Below are positions 57,920 to 64,000 of a DNA stretch of 64,000 nt, piece after piece. Each line of letters opens with the position of its first letter. Position 1 is the stretch's first letter. The stretch spans positions 3,620,071 to 3,684,070 of the forward strand of contig CP032507.1 of the NCBI GenBank assembly GCA_008375315.1, in the 5' to 3' direction. The notes under the pieces are model-generated. The model was not told the DNA's origin, did not search any database, and saw nothing but the letters and a program-made list of their open reading frames with translations. Made by a program: the position numbers and the translations under genes. Origin of the DNA: Ectothiorhodospiraceae bacterium BW-2. GTDB lineage: Bacteria; Pseudomonadota; Gammaproteobacteria; Thiohalomonadales; Thiohalomonadaceae.

Positions 57920-58914
57920 AGCTCCTCCCCTACAATAAATCGTGCATGCTGCTGCAACTGGGTAATTGAGGCCTCTGGGAAGAGGAGCAGTTGATCACAC
58001 TTCACCCGCTTTTGACCGATGGTATAGCTCAACTTTATCGTCAGCACCCGCTCGGTGGGAGATAGATTACGAATAATATCCTCATCGCCCTGCATGTGGA
58101 GCGATAGGTGGGGGTGGCTACGACTAAAGGTCACATGGAGTAGATCGGAGACCCCTTTTAAAAACGAACCGACTAGCACATTGGCTAACTCCATGAGCAG
58201 CTCAACCTCGTTATCCCGACTCGCCTGCTCGCCGTAACGCATCGCCTGAGCCAGATTATCAAAGTCGATATCGTGAAATACCACCACAGTTTCACCAAAC
58301 AGCCCCGAACCGGTAAAGCCCTGTACGACATGGGAGATGCCGCGACTATTGGAGGAGAGCAGCGCTCGATTAAGCTCCCGCTCCCCCAACATCGAGACTT
58401 CGGGAATCGAGAGCTCCACCGTATCATCAATGAGCTGCGCTAGTAGATCAGCCGCCCGCCCCATAGAGACATTGGCGATCTCCTGACACCAGTCGTGAAA
58501 CTCAAGCGACTCTTCACGCTGCGGCGGCGGCTGTTCGTGATTGAGTAGCTCTAATACCCCATAGGATTCCAGAATTTGGGCGATCTCTTCGCGATTGACC
58601 GGCTTTTTAATGAAAGCGATAGCACCGAGCTGTTTAACCCGCCGTTGACTCTCGGGCTGAATATCGCCTGAAATGACAATCGGTAGCGTCGGTAGATCTC
58701 TATCGCGAATTCGCTCTAGCACTCCAAAGCCATCGAGTATCGGCATGGTTAGATCGAGAAACAGAATATCCCCCTTACCCGCCTGCAAGGCGGCAACCGC
58801 CTCCTCACCATTGGTTGCAAACGAGATATCGACATCCCACCCCTCAGGTAGCGATCGGGCGACCTGTTTGCGTGCAAAGCTAGAGTCATCACAAATGACT
58901 ATCGGCATTGCCAT
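57916..58914 (-). CDS. Receiver-CheC fusion protein
   Basis: A 332-residue protein: a receiver domain (residues 1-122; DD pair, Asp in LFLDLTMP, Ser in VISGD, Lys in IKKP) joined to a CheC-type phosphatase domain with EIAN and ELAN motifs. The domain could dephosphorylate its own receiver or a partner. The two parts occur as separate overlapping genes at 32221-33190. It lies upstream of the PAS-degenerate GGDEF gene with a four-base overlap. Confidence 0.85.
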   Translation of the reverse strand: MAMPIVICDDSSFARKQVARSLPEGWDVDISFATNGEEAVAALQAGKGDILFLDLTMPILDGFGVLERIRDRDLPTLPIVISGDIQPESQRRVKQLGAIAFIKKPVNREEIAQILESYGVLELLNHEQPPPQREESLEFHDWCQEIANVSMGRAADLLAQLIDDTVELSIPEVSMLGERELNRALLSSNSRGISHVVQGFTGSGLFGETVVVFHDIDFDNLAQAMRYGEQASRDNEVELLMELANVLVGSFLKGVSDLLHVTFSRSHPHLSLHMQGDEDIIRNLSPTERVLTIKLSYTIGQKRVKCDQLLLFPEASITQLQQHARFIVGEEL

Positions 58915-58943
58915 AGATTCTCTACTCCCTCTTTGACCCTAAC

Positions 58944-59795
58944 TTAGCCATTCTCTTTGATGTAGGCCTCTAGCTGTTTGCGTTTACTCTCATCGTTTTG
59001 ATCGACATTCACAATGGTAATATTGAGAAAGTCGGCCGCCGCCCCCCCCTCTCGACACTCTAGCAGATGAATGTAACCGTTAATTCGAGCTACCGCACCG
59101 GCCGCCTGCACATCGATCACGACCTGCTCCTGAATATGGGGCACCATCTCACCCGCTTTAATCACCCCTAATAGCTGGGTGCAGGAGAGCTCCCGTACCA
59201 AAATATGGGTCTGAGACCCTTTGCCGGTACGAATCGGGATTAATAGCTTCCCCTTCGGGCGCAACACCAGTTCGTGAGCGCCTCGCTCCTCCTTGGGTTT
59301 GCCGATATCACTCGATATCTGTAGTGCTTCGGAGAAGCCCCCCCGTGCGCCGCCGGTTAATCGTGCCCCCTGAGTCGAACCGCTTAAGCGAACCAGCTCA
59401 TCTTGGGTGAGTGAGTAAGCCTTCATAATGACGCCGCTCACCACCTTACCAAATTTATCGTTACTAAACGGCTTAACCAGATAGTTACTCACCTTTAGCT
59501 TCAGCGCCTCTACGACATGATCTTTATCTCCTCGGCTCGTCACCATCACAAAGGGGATATTGGCCGTCTTCTCCTGCTCTCGCACCCAGACTAACAGCTC
59601 GGAGCCTGTCATCTTCGGCATCTCCCAGTCACTGAGAATCAGATCGTATTCGTTTTTCAGCAGCAATTTTTGTGCCGCTTCACCATCGTGCGCCTCATCG
59701 CAAGGAAAGGAGGGGAAGAAGTGACGCACCGATTTGCGAATCAGATCGCGGGTAAAAGAGGCATCATCAACAATTAATATTCGCAGCGGTTTCAC
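58944..59795 (-). CDS. Response regulator with PilZ-like C-terminal region
   Basis: A 283-residue protein: a typical receiver (1-125; DD in IVDDASF, Asp in LILSDWEMP, Thr/Ser in MVTSR, Lys in LVKPF), a flexible Gly/Arg-containing linker, and a C-terminal beta-rich domain (about 180-283). The C-terminal part may be PilZ-like, but the RxxxR and DxSxxG motifs of c-di-GMP binders are not clear. It is the first gene of the signalling cluster reaching the porin and probably receives phosphate from the kinase at 55432. Confidence 0.75.
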   Translation of the reverse strand: MKPLRILIVDDASFTRDLIRKSVRHFFPSFPCDEAHDGEAAQKLLLKNEYDLILSDWEMPKMTGSELLVWVREQEKTANIPFVMVTSRGDKDHVVEALKLKVSNYLVKPFSNDKFGKVVSGVIMKAYSLTQDELVRLSGSTQGARLTGGARGGFSEALQISSDIGKPKEERGAHELVLRPKGKLLIPIRTGKGSQTHILVRELSCTQLLGVIKAGEMVPHIQEQVVIDVQAAGAVARINGYIHLLECREGGAAADFLNITIVNVDQNDESKRKQLEAYIKENG

Positions 59796-59819
59796 ATTAA
59801 TTCTTCAAATTGTGTGTAG

Positions 59820-61937
59820 TTAGTCAAACAAATCACTCTGCAGCCACTGTCGGCAGTAGGCACGCAATCGCTCTACCCACTGCCGACGCCCACCGCTCAA
59901 CCGACCTATCTCCTCTGGCGCCGCCCGCTGAAACAGCAGAGCGACCAGCCAAGCACGATCTGACCATGGCGGTAACGAAGATGCAGCATACCAAAGTTTC
60001 GATTGTAGCATAACCTTTAGTGGCAACAGCACGGTTTCCGGCTCGCGTCTGCCGTAGGCAAACGCCTCTAAATCGTCATAATCTTCGCGCTCAAGCCGCT
60101 GTGGTAGCGGCAGATCGGCACCTATCCGCCACACCAGCTCACTCTCTAGGCGCTGTAAAGCACCTAGCAGTAGCTGCCACCACTGCGGGGCGTAACGGGA
60201 TAAAAAGTGGTGCTCGGCCGCTCGGCCCGCCTCAGAGAGGCCATGCAGCATCACTAACGAGCGTCGGCCACTGCTGCGATTTATTTTAAGGGCACAATAG
60301 CCGCAACGCCATGAGAGGCTGTGCCAAAAATCGATTAACGCACTATCCGCGGCAAACAGCGCCCCGATCATATCGATCCCCTGTCGCTGTAGCTGCTGCT
60401 GTAGTGTCGTGATTAACTTTCGCCCCAATCCACGCCGTTGTAGTGATGGCTCGACCGCCACTCGGACGATTCGTGCCCAGCGCAGTCCTCCACTAGAGGC
60501 TAGACCGACATGGTTAATGAGCGTCTGCACCAATAGGTGCCCCCGCGGACGGCGCACATTGAACCGCACCGCCTCGCTCAGCGCGGGCGGCAGCTCCCCC
60601 TCCATCGCCACCATCGCCACCGCAAGCAGGGTGCTCTCTGGCGTCCAGAGGCCAAACAGGCGTATATTTGGCCCATCCAGCAGATGGCGCAGATCGAGCG
60701 GTGTGGTCTGATAATGGGCCGCAACCAGTAACTCAAATAGCTGCTGTAACAGCGGCTCCTGCTGCCATAGCGCCTCGCGGTTAAACTCCCGCAACACCAC
60801 TCTATCGAGATCGGGCACCCAAACCGACTCGGCGCTAGGCTGGCTCTCTAAGAGCAGTAGCTGGCGGCTCCACGGCTCTAACTTATCGTCGCTCAACCAG
60901 CGCTGCGGCTGCTGTAGCTGACATAGCTGCCAGTTCGGTAGCTCCCTCTTAAGCCAAGGCAGTAGTCGCAACTGAAAGCCGCGACCACTGCCCTCATATC
61001 CATCCACGGTGGTCGCTAGTACCAGTCGCGGCAGCGAGATCAACCACTGCTGGAGCCGCTCTAACGGTAGTGTCGCGGCCTCATCCACCACCACCCAGTC
61101 GGCACCGCTTACATCGGCATCTGTGGCACAACAGTAGCGTAGCTGTCGCCCGCGCCAAGTTAGGCCGTTACGATCCAGTCTCGCCCCCGGTAGCTGGCGT
61201 CTCGCCTGTTCAAAGAGCGTTGTCACCATAGAGCGCTGCAACGCCACCACCACGATATGGCCTAGCTTGCGTTTGAGTAGCGCTGCGGCGGCCAACCCTA
61301 GCAGGGTACTCTTCCCCCGCCCGCGATCGGCCAAAATAACCACCGGACGGTAGCGGTGACCGGTCGCGTTGCGCTCTAAATAGGCGAGCGCCCGAATCTG
61401 CTCGGCACGGGTCAAATTGAGTCCTAAGGGGGGCTGCCGTAGCTGCTGTAACAGCGCCAAATTTTGCCAACCCCCTCCCCTCGCAGCGGCCACTTCAGCG
61501 ACAAAGAGCGGCGGTTTCGCGACAGATAAAAAGCGCACTAACCGCTGTTGATACCGCCTATCCAGCGCCTCGGCCTGCCACGGATAGACCGCTAACCGCT
61601 GCTGAACTCGATCTGGCCACCCCTGTGGCCAGCACCGCGTCGGGGGGAGTAACCAGATCAGCACCCCACCCCCTTGCAGCGCCCCGACTGCGGCGGCAAA
61701 CTGGTTCGGATCAAAGTCGTGGTGGCTAGAGAGCAGCAGCAGACGATACTCCGCACCGATAATCGCCTCGGGGCGATCTGAGGGCTGCAAAGAGCGCCAC
61801 AGCAAGGCGGGGAGGTGCCGACAGTACCACTTGGCGATAGCGCGACACTCGTCCTCCTCACCACAGAGCAGCCAGATCGCCCGCTGCCCCTGTTGCAAAA
61901 AGCGGCAGAGCGCGTTGAAATCGAAACTAGCGTTCAA
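59820..61937 (-). CDS. tmcA: tRNA(Met) cytidine acetyltransferase TmcA
   Basis: A roughly 705-residue protein with an N-terminal domain, an RNA-helicase-like ATPase (Walker A DRGRGKST, Walker B VVDEAATLPL), a GNAT acetyltransferase domain (VEPSLQRRGLGRKLI) and a C-terminal tRNA-binding part. It forms N4-acetylcytidine at the wobble base of elongator tRNA-Met. No ATG fits. TTG 61937 has GAGGA six bases upstream and overlaps the ABC gene by 11 bp, so I prefer it; another TTG lies at 62009. Confidence 0.9.
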   Translation of the reverse strand: MNASFDFNALCRFLQQGQRAIWLLCGEEDECRAIAKWYCRHLPALLWRSLQPSDRPEAIIGAEYRLLLLSSHHDFDPNQFAAAVGALQGGGVLIWLLPPTRCWPQGWPDRVQQRLAVYPWQAEALDRRYQQRLVRFLSVAKPPLFVAEVAAARGGGWQNLALLQQLRQPPLGLNLTRAEQIRALAYLERNATGHRYRPVVILADRGRGKSTLLGLAAAALLKRKLGHIVVVALQRSMVTTLFEQARRQLPGARLDRNGLTWRGRQLRYCCATDADVSGADWVVVDEAATLPLERLQQWLISLPRLVLATTVDGYEGSGRGFQLRLLPWLKRELPNWQLCQLQQPQRWLSDDKLEPWSRQLLLLESQPSAESVWVPDLDRVVLREFNREALWQQEPLLQQLFELLVAAHYQTTPLDLRHLLDGPNIRLFGLWTPESTLLAVAMVAMEGELPPALSEAVRFNVRRPRGHLLVQTLINHVGLASSGGLRWARIVRVAVEPSLQRRGLGRKLITTLQQQLQRQGIDMIGALFAADSALIDFWHSLSWRCGYCALKINRSSGRRSLVMLHGLSEAGRAAEHHFLSRYAPQWWQLLLGALQRLESELVWRIGADLPLPQRLEREDYDDLEAFAYGRREPETVLLPLKVMLQSKLWYAASSLPPWSDRAWLVALLFQRAAPEEIGRLSGGRRQWVERLRAYCRQWLQSDLFD

Positions 61938-62706
61938 CCATCGTCCTCGGCAGTAACCACGGTAACTGTAGTGATCGCCCCTGTAGTTCTGGATTGGGCA
62001 CCACGCCAAATAGCTGTGCCATGCGCTCAGGCGTCAACACCTTTGCCGCCTCCCCCTCAGCGACCAGCTTCCCCTGCTGTAACAGCACCACTTTAGAGCT
62101 AAAATGGGCCGCTAGCTGCAGATTATGCACCACAAGAAGCAGAGCCCCCCCCTGCTGGCAAAAGCGCTCTAACTGCTGCATAAGCTGTAGTTGATGCGCC
62201 AAATCGAGCGCCGCCACCGGCTCATCCACCAAGAGAAGTTGCGGCTCACCGACTAGGACTCGCGCTAAGAGCAGCCGCGCCCGCTCCCCCCCCGAGAGGG
62301 TATCGGCACGCCGTTTTCGCAAAGGGAGCAGATCGCACTCGGCCAATACCCGCTCAATGAAGGGGGCCGCCGCCCTCACGCTCTGCATTGAGCCGCCATA
62401 GGGGTAGCGCCCTAGCGCCACCAACTGCTCCACCGAGACCCCCCAGGCGATCTCCCCCTGCTGTGCCAAATAGCCAATTTTTTGTGCCCGCTGCACCAGC
62501 CCCCAGCGATGGAGCGGCTGCCCCTGCAACCAGATCTCGCCGCGACTTGGGGTCAGCAGCCCCGCTAATAGCTTCAACAGGGTCGATTTACCGGCACCAT
62601 TCGGGCCGACCAGCGCCACCATCTCGCCGGCACCAACCCGACAGCTCACCCCCTGTAACAACAGGGTGCGCTGATAGCCAAACGAAATATCTTTAACCGT
62701 TAACAT
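61927..62706 (-). CDS. ABC transporter ATPase, BtuD/HmuV/FecE type
   Basis: A 259-residue ATPase with Walker A GPNGAGKST, signature LSGGERARLLLAR, Walker B LLLVDEP and switch His in VVHNL. The family drives uptake of cobalamin, heme or ferric siderophores together with a FecCD permease, which is encoded just upstream. ATG 62706 is preferred to the TTG one codon earlier. It is followed by tmcA with overlapping ends. Confidence 0.92.
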   Translation of the reverse strand: MLTVKDISFGYQRTLLLQGVSCRVGAGEMVALVGPNGAGKSTLLKLLAGLLTPSRGEIWLQGQPLHRWGLVQRAQKIGYLAQQGEIAWGVSVEQLVALGRYPYGGSMQSVRAAAPFIERVLAECDLLPLRKRRADTLSGGERARLLLARVLVGEPQLLLVDEPVAALDLAHQLQLMQQLERFCQQGGALLLVVHNLQLAAHFSSKVVLLQQGKLVAEGEAAKVLTPERMAQLFGVVPNPELQGRSLQLPWLLPRTMVER

Positions 62707-62730
62707 CAACCCTCAACCACGCCTCCCCAC

Positions 62731-63705
62731 TCAGCGCCGCAAGATTAGCCACAAAAAGAGCGGCGCTCCCAGCAGCGCCGTCACGACCCCCACCTTAAGA
62801 TCGCCATGAGTCGGCAATAGGCGGGTAACGATGTCGGCCAAGAGTAGCAGAGTAGCGCCACCGAGGGCACTCACCCCCAGTAGATCGGAGGGCTGCTCCC
62901 CGACCCAGAGCCGCATCAGATGAGGCACCACCAGCCCGATAAAGCCGATAGCGCCACACACCGCCACCACCGGCCCAACCGTTAAGGCAGTACCCACTAA
63001 GACCACCAAACGCAAGCGAGTTAAATCGACCCCTAACGTCGCTGCACTCTCCTCCCCTAGCGTTAACGCATCAAGCGCTCGACCACTACGCCACAGCAGT
63101 AGCGCCCCCACTCCCACCCCCGGCAGCAGCAGCCAAAACTCGTGCCACGAGAGGTTAGCGAGCGAGCCGAGCAGCCATAACAGCATCTCTTTCACCGCAT
63201 AGGCGCTCGGCGCTAAATTGAGCAGTAGCGAGATTAGCGCCATCGCCAATGAGTTCACCGCAATACCGGCCAAAATGAGCGTTAGCGTAGAGATACCGCC
63301 GCCGGCCAAACGATAGACCACAACCGTCACCAACAGCGCACCGATCACCCCCCCGAGCGGCAGCGCCAACGGCCAGAGCAGATAGAGACCAAAATAGAGG
63401 CTAATGACCGCCCCAAGCGCCGCCCCCGAAGCGCTGCCCATCAGTTCGGGCGCCGCTAACGGGTTACGCAGTAGCCCCTGCATCACCGCTCCGGCTAAAC
63501 CGAGTGCCGCGCCAGCCGTTAGCGCGATGAGCGTGCGCGGTAACCGAATTTCGACCAAAATCGTCACAAAGGGGTGCGCCTCACCCGACCACCAGCGCTG
63601 TAGCGTTTCGAGTAACGGTAGCGGCTCCGCCCCAAGCGTCAATGAGAGTAGCGAGAGCAGTAGCAGCGGCAGCCCCCCCCATACCACTCGATACCCCCCG
63701 ATCAC
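62731..63705 (-). CDS. FecCD-type ABC permease (BtuC-like)
   Basis: A 324-residue permease with about ten membrane helices and family hallmarks: RLPRTLIALTAGAALGLAGAVMQGLLRNPLA (cited by RLPRTL and GLLRNPLA), GSASGA, and the C-terminal GFIGLVVPH and LLPTHGDLKVGVVTALLGAPLF region in which LLPTHGDL replaces the usual P-x-E-L-P-V. The GTG start has GGAGAGG upstream and overlaps the binding-protein stop as GTGA. Cobalamin or heme is the likeliest substrate. Confidence 0.92.
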   Translation of the reverse strand: MIGGYRVVWGGLPLLLLSLLSLTLGAEPLPLLETLQRWWSGEAHPFVTILVEIRLPRTLIALTAGAALGLAGAVMQGLLRNPLAAPELMGSASGAALGAVISLYFGLYLLWPLALPLGGVIGALLVTVVVYRLAGGGISTLTLILAGIAVNSLAMALISLLLNLAPSAYAVKEMLLWLLGSLANLSWHEFWLLLPGVGVGALLLWRSGRALDALTLGEESAATLGVDLTRLRLVVLVGTALTVGPVVAVCGAIGFIGLVVPHLMRLWVGEQPSDLLGVSALGGATLLLLADIVTRLLPTHGDLKVGVVTALLGAPLFLWLILRR

Positions 63706-64000
63706 TGCCTCCTCTCCCTACGAATATGGTAGAGCTGCTCAATCGCCTCGGCGATCTGTGGCGTAGCGCAGATCCAGTAGCGATAGTCGATATCGATCAC
63801 CTGACGCCCCGCCATTAACCGCCTCAGCGCCGGGTGCTGTAGCAGCAGTTCGGCACGAGAGAGGGGTTCGCTACCGTAACGGGAGGTAAAGATTTGGCTA
63901 GGCTCTGCCACCACCAGATGCTCCAGCGCTATCGGCGCATACCCCTCCACCCCTAAATCGGCCGCCACATTACGCCAACCCGCTAGCTCCAGCGCCGTAT
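63702..64000 (-). CDS. Periplasmic binding protein, BtuF-like (partial, C-terminal end)
   Basis: The frame enters from the right edge and has no stop up to 64000, so only the last 98 codons are seen. ELAGWRNVAADLG, LEHLVVAEPSQIF and a late DIDYRYW fit the C-terminal lobe of TroA/BtuF-fold solute receptors (the usual GxxN-x-A and P-D-x-I positions). It belongs with the permease and ATPase downstream. The N-terminus and substrate lie outside the window. Confidence 0.8.
   Translation of the reverse strand, partial: TALELAGWRNVAADLGVEGYAPIALEHLVVAEPSQIFTSRYGSEPLSRAELLLQHPALRRLMAGRQVIDIDYRYWICATPQIAEAIEQLYHIRRERRQ

Overview
The window is a densely coded chromosomal segment of a gammaproteobacterium. 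Gene orders typical of that class support this: gyrA-serC-pheA-hisC-tyrA-aroA-cmk-rpsA, petABC followed by sspAB, coaBC-dut-argB, lapB and tmcA. Squalene synthesis genes (hpnCDE), a bc1 complex, pyruvate phosphate dikinase and many PAS/GGDEF/CheC signalling proteins suggest an environmental, respiratory, hopanoid-making lineage. A sulfur-oxidising relative is possible but nothing in the window proves it. No rRNA or tRNA gene was seen.

Layout. 1-4 kb: a metallophosphoesterase, an amphi-Trp protein, a DUF4198 protein and a repeat-rich lipoprotein. 4-7.5 kb: an Atm1-type ABC exporter and a probably inactive PAS histidine kinase. 7.5-13.2 kb (+): mupP-like phosphatase, hpnC, hpnD, hpnE, yciK and a GGDEF protein with its own promoter and palindrome. 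13.2-31.2 kb (-): a long housekeeping block of lapB, rpsA, the aromatic amino acid and serine genes, gyrA, sspBA and petCBA. 31.4-37.4 kb: a Nif3-like protein, a receiver/CheC/PAS-GGDEF module and ppdK.

37.4-43.9 kb: a type IV pilin-like gene behind a CRP-type site. It is followed by an AT-rich set encoding a TPR glycosyltransferase, a PD-(D/E)XK protein, a methyltransferase, a second glycosyltransferase and membrane proteins. This is probably an acquired surface-modification island. 44-48.3 kb: a membrane adenylate cyclase gene split by a roughly 320 bp insertion, two methionine-rich membrane coiled-coil proteins coupled to it, remnants of sbcD and of a transposase, and an intact REP-associated tyrosine transposase (RAYT). 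48.33-50.67 kb: a 2.3 kb array with 14 copies of a perfect 29-nt palindrome, next to the RAYT start.

50.7-64 kb (-): argB, a membrane sensor-like protein in the place normally held by algC, dut, coaBC, a porin, a signalling cluster (histidine kinase, PAS with degenerate GGDEF, REC-CheC fusion, REC with C-terminal domain), tmcA, and a B12/heme-type ABC importer running off the window edge.

The most unusual parts are the RAYT with its 14-palindrome array and an in-frame copy of the same palindrome inside the transposase gene; the broken adenylate cyclase with its paired Met-rich coiled-coil proteins; the signalling module that occurs once as separate genes and once fused; and the algC-position gene without a mutase domain.
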